From contig NZ_CP107989.1 of NCBI RefSeq assembly GCF_041435015.1, positions 5,704,001 through 5,768,000 on the forward strand: 64,000 nt of DNA, in the 5' to 3' direction. This DNA is from Streptomyces canus (GTDB taxonomy: Bacteria > Actinomycetota > Actinomycetes > Streptomycetales > Streptomycetaceae). How positions within the stretch are numbered: the first letter of the stretch is position 1; each line of letters begins with the position of its first letter. Positions 16,269-23,595 of this stretch are shown one piece after another. The position numbers and the translations under genes are program-made. The notes beneath the pieces were generated by a model. That model saw only the letters and a list, made by a program, of their open reading frames with translations, was not told the DNA's origin and did not search any database.

Positions 16269-17420
16269 GTGGACTTTGGGTTCAGTGCTGACGACGAGGC
16301 GTTTCGCAGCGAGGCACGGGAATGGCTGTCCAGCCACGTGGACGGGGCCCAGGACCGCCGTACCTGGGAACGTACCCTCGGTAAGTCCGGGTGGATCGGG
16401 ATCGGCTGGGAGGAATCCGGGTACGGCAACCGGACCGCCACCCTCACCCAGCAGGTCGTCTGGGCCGAGGAGTACGCGGGGTCGGGGGCGCCGGCGCGGT
16501 CCGGGCACATCGGGGAGAAGTTGCTGGCTCCCACTCTCCTGGCGCACGGGACCGACGAGCAGAAGGCGCGCTTTCTTCCTCCCGTCGCCGCCGGGGAGGA
16601 GCTGTGGTGCCAGGGGTACAGCGAACCCGGGGCGGGGTCCGACCTCGCGGGGGTGCGGACCAGGGCCACGCGGGTCGAGGACGGGACGTATCGGATCAGC
16701 GGGCAGAAGATCTGGACGTCCCTCGCTCATGAGGCGGACTGGTGTTTCGTCCTCGCACGGACCGATCCGGACTCCCGCCGGCATCACGGGCTGTCGTTCC
16801 TCCTCGTTCCCATGGACCAGCCGGGGCGCATCGAGGTGCGGCCCATTCGGCAGATGACCGGGACCAGTGAGTTCAACGAGGTCTTCTTCGACGGGGCACA
16901 CGCGCGTGCGGAGCATGTCGTGGGGGGTGAGGGGCACGGCTGGCAGGTGGCGATGAGTCTGTTGGGGTTCGAGCGCGGAGTGTCCACGCTGGCCCAACAG
17001 GTCGGGTTCGCCGAGGAGTTGACGCGGGTGGTGCAGACCGCCGTACGGACTGGCGCTGCTTCCGATCCGGTCGTGCGGGCGCTGCTCGTGCGGCAGTGGG
17101 CCGAGCTGCGGACCATGCGGTGGAACGCCCTGCGGACGCTGGGGGGCTCGGGGGACGCCGGGGCCTCCAGCGTGGCCAAGCTGCTGTGGGCGGGGTGGCA
17201 TCAACGGCTCGGGGAACTGGCGATGCTCGTGCGGGGGGCGGAGGCGACGGTCGGGCCCGGAGACTGGTCCCCTTCCTCACCGTACGAACTCGACGCCCTG
17301 CAGCACCTGTTCCTGTTCTCGCGGGCCGACACCATCTACGGCGGCTCGGACCAGATCCAGCGCACCATCATCGCCGAGCGGGTGCTCGGTCTGCCCAGGG
17401 AACCCAAGGGGGTCGTCTGA
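16269..17420 (+). CDS. Acyl-CoA dehydrogenase
   Basis: This 383-residue protein starts at GTG 16269 after GAGAGGAG. Family motifs are present in order: GYSEPGAGSDLAGVRTRA, SGQKIWTSLAHEADWCFVLART, MTGTSEFNEVFFD, and the C-terminal GGSDQIQRTIIAERVLGL. It should dehydrogenate an acyl-CoA with FAD as cofactor and electron-transfer flavoprotein as acceptor. Its last base is shared with the start of the alcohol dehydrogenase gene, so the two are translationally coupled. It lies 132 bp after the SDR and is probably under operator C. Confidence 0.92.
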   Translation: MDFGFSADDEAFRSEAREWLSSHVDGAQDRRTWERTLGKSGWIGIGWEESGYGNRTATLTQQVVWAEEYAGSGAPARSGHIGEKLLAPTLLAHGTDEQKARFLPPVAAGEELWCQGYSEPGAGSDLAGVRTRATRVEDGTYRISGQKIWTSLAHEADWCFVLARTDPDSRRHHGLSFLLVPMDQPGRIEVRPIRQMTGTSEFNEVFFDGAHARAEHVVGGEGHGWQVAMSLLGFERGVSTLAQQVGFAEELTRVVQTAVRTGAASDPVVRALLVRQWAELRTMRWNALRTLGGSGDAGASSVAKLLWAGWHQRLGELAMLVRGAEATVGPGDWSPSSPYELDALQHLFLFSRADTIYGGSDQIQRTIIAERVLGLPREPKGVV

Positions 17421-18469
17421 TGCGCGGCGTGCTGTTCGACGGGAGGCAGATCCAGGTCGTCGACGATCTGGAGGTGCGGGATCCGGGACCCGGGGAGGTG
17501 CAGGTCGCGATCTCGGCGGCCGGGCTGTGCCACAGCGACCTGTCCGTGGTGGACGGAACGATTCCGTTCCCGGTCCCGGTGGTGCTGGGGCATGAGGGCG
17601 CGGGCGTGGTGGAGGCGGTGGGGGACGGGGTCACCCATGTCGGGCCCGGGGACCATGTGGCGCTGTCCACGCTCGCCAACTGCGGTGCCTGCGCCGACTG
17701 CGACCGGGGGCGGCCGACCATGTGCCGCAAAGCCATCGGGCGGCCCCAAAAACCCTTCTCGCGGGGCGGGGAGCGGGTGTTCCAGTTCGCGTGCAACTCC
17801 GCCTTCGCGGAACGGACGGTGGTGAAGGCCGTCCAGGCGGTCCGGATCCCGAAGGACATTCCCCTGCCGTCCGCCGCGCTCATCGGGTGCGGGGTGCTGA
17901 CCGGGGTGGGGGCCGTGCTCAACCGGGCCCGGGTGGACCGGGGGGAGAGCGTGCTGGTCATCGGGACCGGGGGGATCGGGCTCAACGTCATCCAGGGCGC
18001 GCGGATCGCGGGGGCGTCGCGGATCGTGGCGGTGGACGCCAATCCGGCGAAGGAGGCGATGGCCCGGCAGTTCGGGGCGACCGACTTCCTGACGGCGGCG
18101 GAGGGAGTACGGGACCTGCTGCCGCACGGCGTGGACCACGCCTTCGAGTGCGTCGGCCGGGTCGAACTCGTGCGCGCCGCCGTGGACTTGCTGGACCGGC
18201 ACGGCCAGGCGGTCCTGCTGGGGGTCCCGGCGGCGGGTGCGGAGGCGTCCTTCGTCGTCTCGTCGATGTTCCTCGACAAGTCCATCCTCGGCTGCCGCTA
18301 CGGTTCGTCGCGGCCGCAGCGGGACATCCCGCTGTACGCCGAGCTCTACCGGGAGGGACGGCTGTTCCTCGACGAGCTGGTCACGGAGACCTATCCCATC
18401 GAGGACTTCGAGAAGGCGGTGGGGGACGCGGAGGCGGGGCGGGTGGCTCGGGGCGTGCTCACGTTCTAG
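17420..18469 (+). CDS. Zinc-dependent alcohol dehydrogenase (class III-like)
   Basis: This 349-residue medium-chain dehydrogenase starts at ATG 17420 in a TGATG overlap with the upstream gene. The catalytic-zinc ligands sit in CHSD (about 38-41) and GHEGAG. The structural-zinc cysteines are in the cluster CGACADCDRGRPTMC. The NAD-binding motif is GTGGIGLNVIQGA. It resembles the actinobacterial NDMA/NAD-dependent alcohol dehydrogenases of the Rv0162c type. It probably oxidises an alcohol intermediate to an aldehyde or ketone in the same pathway as the upstream genes. Confidence 0.93.
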   Translation: MRGVLFDGRQIQVVDDLEVRDPGPGEVQVAISAAGLCHSDLSVVDGTIPFPVPVVLGHEGAGVVEAVGDGVTHVGPGDHVALSTLANCGACADCDRGRPTMCRKAIGRPQKPFSRGGERVFQFACNSAFAERTVVKAVQAVRIPKDIPLPSAALIGCGVLTGVGAVLNRARVDRGESVLVIGTGGIGLNVIQGARIAGASRIVAVDANPAKEAMARQFGATDFLTAAEGVRDLLPHGVDHAFECVGRVELVRAAVDLLDRHGQAVLLGVPAAGAEASFVVSSMFLDKSILGCRYGSSRPQRDIPLYAELYREGRLFLDELVTETYPIEDFEKAVGDAEAGRVARGVLTF

Positions 18470-18480
18470 GCAGCGGGCGG

Positions 18481-18505
18481 GGTTTTCCACAGGCCCTGGA
18501 AAACC
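18481..18505. promoter_or_regulatory. 25-bp palindrome upstream of the MFS gene
   Basis: Perfect 9-bp arms GGTTTTCCA and TGGAAAACC flank a 7-base centre. It ends 38 bp before ATG 18544 and 12 bp after the alcohol dehydrogenase stop. It may be an operator for the transporter, or a weak hairpin terminator. Confidence 0.5.
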
Positions 18506-18543
18506 CTTGGAGCGATGTCAGTGCCGGGCCCTAGCTTCGACGC

Positions 18544-19827
18544 ATGACCTACCGAGACGTCGCCTCCCCGCAGGTCCTGGTCTGGGCCTGCACGTCCGTC
18601 GGCGCCCGTATGCCGGTGGCGATGGCTCCACTGGCCCTCGTCTTCCTGGTGCGCGAGAGACCAGGAGGGTACGCGCTGGGAGCGGTGCTCGCGGCGGCCT
18701 ATGTGATCGGTGAGATCGTCGGCGCCCCGGTGCTCGGGATGCGGCTGCCCCCCGAGCGTCCCCGGCCCCGGCTGGCGGCGGGGCTCGCGACCGGGGCCTT
18801 CGGGTTCGCGGGGCTCGGGGTGTTTCCCGACGCGCCCTCCCTGGTGCTGGGCGCGTTCGCCTTCCTGGCCGGGGCCGCTCCCGCCGCCGCGACCGGCGGG
18901 CTGCGCGCACTGCTCACCGAGCTGGTCCCGGAGCGGGCCGTCGCGCAGGCGCTGTCCACCGAATCGATGCTCAACTCCGTCATCTGGGCCGTCTCCCCGG
19001 CCGCCGTCGCCGGCCTCGCCCTCCAAGTCGCGCCCCACGTACCCCTGTTGCTCGCCGCCGCGCTGATGGCGGCGTCGGTCGCGGGACTGTGGCTGCTCCC
19101 GGACGGATGGACGGTGGACGACTCGGCGGGCGGCGCGTGGTCCGGCGGATCGCTGCCCCGGCTGCTGCTGGGCGCCTGGCCGGTGTATGTCACGGGCGCG
19201 GCCAGCCTCAGCCTGCTGGGCCTCGCCGAACTCGTCCTTCCCGCCCTGCTCGAACAGCGCGGCATAGCCGTCGGCTGGTCGGGACCGCTGCTGACCGGCC
19301 TTGCGGTGGGCGGCGGACTCGGGGCGTTCCTCTACGGCCTGCGCACCTGGCCCGGTCTGCTGCGCACCCGCAGTGTGGTGCTGATGTGCGGCACCTCGGT
19401 CTGCGTGACGCTCATCGCGGTGATACCGAACACCGCCGGGATCGCGACCGCGCTCGCCGTGGGCGGCCTGCTCCAGTCGGGCGCGCTGGTCACCCGCAAC
19501 CTCGCCCTGCGCGACGCGCTTCCGCCCGGGGCGCTGGCCGCCGGCTACTCCGTGATGTACGCGGCGGCGGGCGCGGGTTACGCGGCCACGGGTTCGCTCG
19601 CCGGAGTCCTGCTCAAGGTGACGGTGCCGTCCACCGCCGTCCTGGCCGGGGTGGCGTTGACCCTCGCGCTGACGGGGGTCGGGTGGTGGGGGGAGGTGCG
19701 CCGCGCGGGGAGCTCAGCGCGGGGCGCCGACGCCGTCGGAGTGTCCGGCAGCGTGGTCGAGGGTCCCGCTCCCGGTCCGGAAGGTGCGCCGATAGGCGGT
19801 CGGTGTGACGCCGAGGGCCGTCTGTAG
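18544..19827 (+). CDS. MFS transporter
   Basis: This 427-residue polytopic membrane protein starts at ATG 18544. About 11-12 hydrophobic segments are visible up to residue 385, separated by the usual short Arg-containing loops. The C-terminal 40 residues are Gly/Ser/Pro-rich and hydrophilic. There is no substrate clue: family relatives are annotated only as MFS permeases. The last 114 bases run antisense over the end of the GlxA-type regulator gene, an unusually long convergent overlap. Confidence 0.85.
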   Translation: MTYRDVASPQVLVWACTSVGARMPVAMAPLALVFLVRERPGGYALGAVLAAAYVIGEIVGAPVLGMRLPPERPRPRLAAGLATGAFGFAGLGVFPDAPSLVLGAFAFLAGAAPAAATGGLRALLTELVPERAVAQALSTESMLNSVIWAVSPAAVAGLALQVAPHVPLLLAAALMAASVAGLWLLPDGWTVDDSAGGAWSGGSLPRLLLGAWPVYVTGAASLSLLGLAELVLPALLEQRGIAVGWSGPLLTGLAVGGGLGAFLYGLRTWPGLLRTRSVVLMCGTSVCVTLIAVIPNTAGIATALAVGGLLQSGALVTRNLALRDALPPGALAAGYSVMYAAAGAGYAATGSLAGVLLKVTVPSTAVLAGVALTLALTGVGWWGEVRRAGSSARGADAVGVSGSVVEGPAPGPEGAPIGGRCDAEGRL

Positions 19828-20763
19828 GTGCTGGCGCATCGACTGGGCGGTGCCGAAGCCCGCGTCGTGGGCGACCTGGTCGACGGAGAGGTCGGTGGAC
19901 TCCAGGAGATGCCGGGCGCGTTCCACTCGTTGCTGGGTGAGCCACTGGCCGGGGCTGACGCCGACCTCCTCGCGGAAGCGGCGCGTGAAGGTGCGCACGG
20001 ACATGGCCTCCTGCTCGGCCATGTCCCGCAGCTGGATCGGCTCGTGCAGACGGCCGAGCGCCCAGGCGCGGGCCGAGGTCGTGGTCGCCTGCTGCGGGTC
20101 GGGCACGGGCCGGTGGATGTACTGCGCCTGACCGCCGTCGCGGTGCGGCGGTACGACGGTGCGGCGGGCCACGTCGTTGGCGATCGCCGTGCCGTGGTCG
20201 CGGCGCACCATGTGCAGGCACAGGTCGATTCCGGCGGCCACGCCCGCGGAGGTCAGGATGTCCCCGTCGTCGATGAACAGGACCTCCGGGTCGACCTTGA
20301 CCTGCGGGAAGAGCCGCTGGAGACGGTCGGAGTCGGCCCAGTGCGTGGTGGCCGGGCGGCCGTCGAGAAGGCGGGCGGCGGCCAGGACGTAGACGCCGGT
20401 GCAGATGGAGGCGAGCCGGGTGCCGGGGCGGATGTGGGCGAGGGCGGCGGCCAGTTCGTCGGTCAGCACGCCCTGCTCGAAGACCGGGCCCAGTTCGTAG
20501 GACGCCGGGACGATCACGGTGTCGGCGGTCGCCAGGATCTCCGGTCCGTGCTCGACCTGGACGGCGAAGTCGGCGTCGGTCCGCACCGGGCCCGGCGGGC
20601 GGATCGAGCAGGTGAGGACCTCGTACAGCAGGCGCCCCTCGGCGTCCCTTGGGCGGCCGAAGATCCGGTGCGGGATGCCCAGCTCGAACGGCAGGACACC
20701 GTCCATGGCGAGGACGACCACGCGGTGCGGGCGGAACTCCGGGGGACGACCGTCAGGGCTCAT
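19714..20763 (-). CDS. GlxA-family AraC-type transcriptional regulator
   Basis: This 349-residue protein starts at ATG 20763. Residues about 10-190 form a DJ-1/PfpI amidase-like domain (HRVVVLAMDGVLPFELGIP, later ASICTGVYVLAAARLLDG with the nucleophile-elbow Cys). Residues about 225-330 are an AraC double helix-turn-helix domain (MSVRTFTRRFREEVGVSPGQW, then VAHDAGFGTAQSMRQHL). Such proteins act as DNA-binding regulators in the cytoplasm. It is divergent from the MFS gene starting at 20835 and is a natural candidate for its regulator. Confidence 0.9.
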   Translation of the reverse strand: MSPDGRPPEFRPHRVVVLAMDGVLPFELGIPHRIFGRPRDAEGRLLYEVLTCSIRPPGPVRTDADFAVQVEHGPEILATADTVIVPASYELGPVFEQGVLTDELAAALAHIRPGTRLASICTGVYVLAAARLLDGRPATTHWADSDRLQRLFPQVKVDPEVLFIDDGDILTSAGVAAGIDLCLHMVRRDHGTAIANDVARRTVVPPHRDGGQAQYIHRPVPDPQQATTTSARAWALGRLHEPIQLRDMAEQEAMSVRTFTRRFREEVGVSPGQWLTQQRVERARHLLESTDLSVDQVAHDAGFGTAQSMRQHLQTALGVTPTAYRRTFRTGSGTLDHAAGHSDGVGAPR

Positions 20764-20834
20764 GGCCCGATCCTAACGAATGCTGTCCTTCGGGCCAATG
20801 GATCCGGGGCGGCGCAGGACGGAAGCTCTATGTC

Positions 20835-22145
20835 GTGACCCAGACAAGCGAAGCCGCCGTGCAGGCAGCCCACACGGAACACCAGTCGGCCCCTCGTATC
20901 CACCGCGCCTGGTTCGTCGCCGCCGTCACCTTCGTGACGATCATCGGAGCGGCCGCCTTCCGCTCCCTGCCGGGCCTGCTCATCGACCCCCTGCACGACG
21001 ACTTCGGCTGGTCGCGGGGCACCATCAGCGCGGCCGTCTCCGTCAACCTCGCGCTGTACGGCCTGACCGCGCCCTTCGCGGCGGCGCTGATGGACCGCTT
21101 CGGCATCCGGCGGGTGGTCGCGGTCGCGCTGACTGTGATCGCGGTCGGTTCGGGCCTGACCGTGTGGATGACGGCGGCCTGGCAGCTGATGCTGTACTGG
21201 GGCCTGCTCGTCGGTCTCGGCAGCGGCTCGATGGCCCTGGCGTTCGCCGCGACCGTCACCAACCGCTGGTTCACCGAGCGGCGCGGCCTGGTCACCGGCA
21301 TCCTGACCGCCGCCTCCGCCTCCGGTCAGCTGATCTTCCTGCCGGTGCTGTCCTGGATGGTCGAGAAGCACGACTGGCGCCCGGCGGCGATCACGGTCGC
21401 GCTCGCCGCCCTCGCGGTCGTCCCCTTCGTCTGGCTGCTGCTGCGCGACCACCCGGCCGACGTGGGCCTGAAGCCGTACGGCGCCAAGGAGTTCGTGCCG
21501 AAGCCGGAGCCGGTCCCGGGCGCCGCGCGCCGAGCCGTCATGGTCCTGTTCAAGGCCGCCCGCACCGGCCCCTTCTGGCTGCTGGCCGGCACCTTCGCGA
21601 TCTGCGGCGCCTCCACCAACGGCCTGATCCAGACCCACTTCGTGCCCGCCGCCCACGACCACGGCATGCCCGTCACCGCGGCCGCCTCGCTGCTCGCGGT
21701 GATCGGCGTGTTCGACGTGGTCGGCACGGTGGCCTCCGGCTGGTTCACCGACCGCTTCGAACCGCGCCGCCTGCTCGCCGTCTACTACGCCCTGCGCGGC
21801 ATCTCGCTCCTGTTCCTGCCCATGCTGCTGGCCCCCTCGGTCCACCCGCCGATGCTCTTCTTCATCGTCTTCTACGGCCTCGACTGGGTCGCCACCGTCC
21901 CGCCCACCGTCGCCCTGTGCCGCGAGCAGTACGGCGACGACAGCGCGATCGTCTTCGGCTGGGTTCTCGCCTCCCACCAGGTCGGCGCGGCGCTGATCGC
22001 CTTCCTCGGCGGTGTCGCCCGGGACGTGTTCGGCTCGTACGACATGATCTGGTACGCGTCCGGCGCGCTGTGCGCGGCGGCGGCGCTGATGGCGCTGGTG
22101 ATCAGGAGGAGGCCCGCCGCGGTGCCCTTGGCGGCGGCGGCCTAG
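20835..22145 (+). CDS. MFS transporter (oxalate/formate antiporter-like)
   Basis: The start is GTG 20835 with GGAAG at 20821-20825, giving 436 residues; the open frame upstream covers the divergent gene and is not used. Twelve hydrophobic helices are apparent, with family loops FGWSRGTISAAV after helix 1, MDRFGIRRV between 2 and 3, and WFTDRFEPRRL in the second half. The pattern fits the MCT/OFA-like MFS subgroup that moves small organic acids. It ends 4 bp from the convergent flavin reductase gene. Confidence 0.88.
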   Translation: MTQTSEAAVQAAHTEHQSAPRIHRAWFVAAVTFVTIIGAAAFRSLPGLLIDPLHDDFGWSRGTISAAVSVNLALYGLTAPFAAALMDRFGIRRVVAVALTVIAVGSGLTVWMTAAWQLMLYWGLLVGLGSGSMALAFAATVTNRWFTERRGLVTGILTAASASGQLIFLPVLSWMVEKHDWRPAAITVALAALAVVPFVWLLLRDHPADVGLKPYGAKEFVPKPEPVPGAARRAVMVLFKAARTGPFWLLAGTFAICGASTNGLIQTHFVPAAHDHGMPVTAAASLLAVIGVFDVVGTVASGWFTDRFEPRRLLAVYYALRGISLLFLPMLLAPSVHPPMLFFIVFYGLDWVATVPPTVALCREQYGDDSAIVFGWVLASHQVGAALIAFLGGVARDVFGSYDMIWYASGALCAAAALMALVIRRRPAAVPLAAAA

Positions 22146-22149
22146 ACCT

Positions 22150-22743
22150 CTAGAGGAACCGCCCCTTGTGGAACAGGAGGGGCGGTTCGCCGTCTCCGTC
22201 GCCCGGCCCGAGTGCGTCCACCCGCCCCACCACGATCAGATGGTCCCCGCCGGTGTGCACCGCGTGGATCGTGCAGTCGATCCAGGCGAGGGTGCCCGCG
22301 AGGCGGGGAGAGCCGGAGGCCGGTGCCGGGGCGTGGGCCACACCCGCGAACTTGTCCGCGCCGCTCACCGCGAACGCCCTGCACAACTCGCCCTGTTCCG
22401 CGCTCAGGACGTTCACGCAGAAGGCGCCCGCCTGGGCGATGCGGGGCCAGGTCGTCGACGTACGGCCCACCATGAAGGCGACGAGCGGCGGGTCGAGGGA
22501 GAGGGCGGAGAAGGACTGGCAGGCGAAACCGGCCGGCTCCTCGCCGGGCGGCCCGGGTGCCGTCACCACGGTCACGCCGCTCGCGAACAATCCCAGCACG
22601 CGCCGGAACTCGGCCTGCTCGACGGGCGCGCGCTCGTCCTCCCGCACACACCGCAGCTCCGGGCGGGGCAGCGCCTCGACCGCGAGGCTCCTGCCGGACC
22701 GGAGGTAGCGGACGGCGGCCTCGGCCATTCCTGCTTGTCCCAT
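22150..22743 (-). CDS. Flavin reductase family protein
   Basis: This 197-residue protein starts at ATG 22743 with GGGGG five bases upstream; the GTG at 22746 is less well placed. The flavin-reductase-like FMN-binding split barrel (about 45-197) shows FRRVLGLFASGVTVVTA, GFACQSFSALSLDPPLVAF and a C-terminal LLFHKGRFL. Family members supply reduced flavin to two-component monooxygenases. No obvious partner oxygenase lies next to it. An exact operator lies 16 bp upstream, so it belongs to the regulon either as its own unit or as the last gene after the hydratase. Confidence 0.9.
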   Translation of the reverse strand: MGQAGMAEAAVRYLRSGRSLAVEALPRPELRCVREDERAPVEQAEFRRVLGLFASGVTVVTAPGPPGEEPAGFACQSFSALSLDPPLVAFMVGRTSTTWPRIAQAGAFCVNVLSAEQGELCRAFAVSGADKFAGVAHAPAPASGSPRLAGTLAWIDCTIHAVHTGGDHLIVVGRVDALGPGDGDGEPPLLFHKGRFL

Positions 22744-22759
22744 CACACCCCCATTGAAG

Positions 22760-22774
22760 CTGACGGATCGTCAG
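22760..22774. promoter_or_regulatory. Operator D, exact
   Basis: The sequence CTGACGGATCGTCAG has 6-bp perfect arms (CTGACG/CGTCAG) and is 16 bp upstream of the flavin reductase ATG at 22743. Confidence 0.85.
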
Positions 22775-22803
22775 ATAGGAAGGGGGTTGTCCCCGTCTGA
22801 CCG

Positions 22804-23595
22804 TCAACGGCCCCGGTACTCGGGGCTCCTGCGCTCCACGAAGCTCGCCACGCCCTCCTGCGCGTCCTGCGTCGTCATGTTGATCTCCTGGGCGGCGGCC
22901 TCCGCGGCGAAGGCGGTGGCGCGGTCGGTGTCCAGGGAGGCGTTCACGAGCTGTTTCGTCAGGGCGAGGGCGCGGGTCGGGCCGGCGGCCAGGCGCTCGG
23001 CCCATTCGCGGGCCGTCTTGGTCAGCTCCTCGTCCTCCAGGACCCGGTTGACGAGACCCAGCCGTTCGGCTTCGCGAGCGGTGAGCGCCTCGCCGAAGAA
23101 CATCAGCTCCTTCGCCCGCCGCGGGCCGATCAGACGAGGGAGGAGGTAGGCGCCGCCGCCGTCGGGGACCAGGCCCCGGCGGACGAAGACCTCGACGAAC
23201 TTGGCCGACTCGGCCGCCAGTACGAGATCGCAGGCGAAGGCGAGGTGCGCGCCGAGGCCGGCCGCGGTGCCGTTCACCGCGGCGATCACCGGCTTCTCGC
23301 AGTCCAGGACGGCCGCGATCAGCCTTTGGGCCCCCAGCCGCAGGGTGCGGGCCACATCGCCGGCGACGCGTTCTCCCGCACCGGAGGCCCCTCGCAGGTC
23401 CGCACCCGCGCAGAAGCCGCGGCCGGTTCCGGTGAGGACGACGGCCCGCACGTCCGGATCGGCCGACGCCCGGTCCAACAGTTCGACGACCAGGTCCCGT
23501 TGACCGGGCGTGAGGGCGTTGAGCACCTCCGGCCTGTTGAGGGTGATGTACGAGACCTGGCCGTCGACGATGTGCCGCACCTCGCTCACCGGCAC
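22804..23595 (-). CDS. Enoyl-CoA hydratase/isomerase family protein
   Basis: This 263-residue crotonase-fold protein starts at GTG 23595; GTG 23589, which forms a GTGA overlap with the upstream stop, is an alternative. The oxyanion-hole segments are GRGFCAGADLRG and GTAAGLGAHLAFACD. At the usual catalytic position LVPDGGG carries Asp rather than Glu, so hydration versus isomerisation cannot be decided. It should act on a 2-enoyl-CoA intermediate. It is translationally coupled to the CoA synthetase gene and shares its double operator. Confidence 0.92.
   Translation of the reverse strand: MPVSEVRHIVDGQVSYITLNRPEVLNALTPGQRDLVVELLDRASADPDVRAVVLTGTGRGFCAGADLRGASGAGERVAGDVARTLRLGAQRLIAAVLDCEKPVIAAVNGTAAGLGAHLAFACDLVLAAESAKFVEVFVRRGLVPDGGGAYLLPRLIGPRRAKELMFFGEALTAREAERLGLVNRVLEDEELTKTAREWAERLAAGPTRALALTKQLVNASLDTDRATAFAAEAAAQEINMTTQDAQEGVASFVERRSPEYRGR

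Noticed and set aside
22796..22807. CTGACCGTCAA near the hydratase stop
   Set aside because: Wrong spacer and imperfect arm; it overlaps a stop codon with no start downstream.
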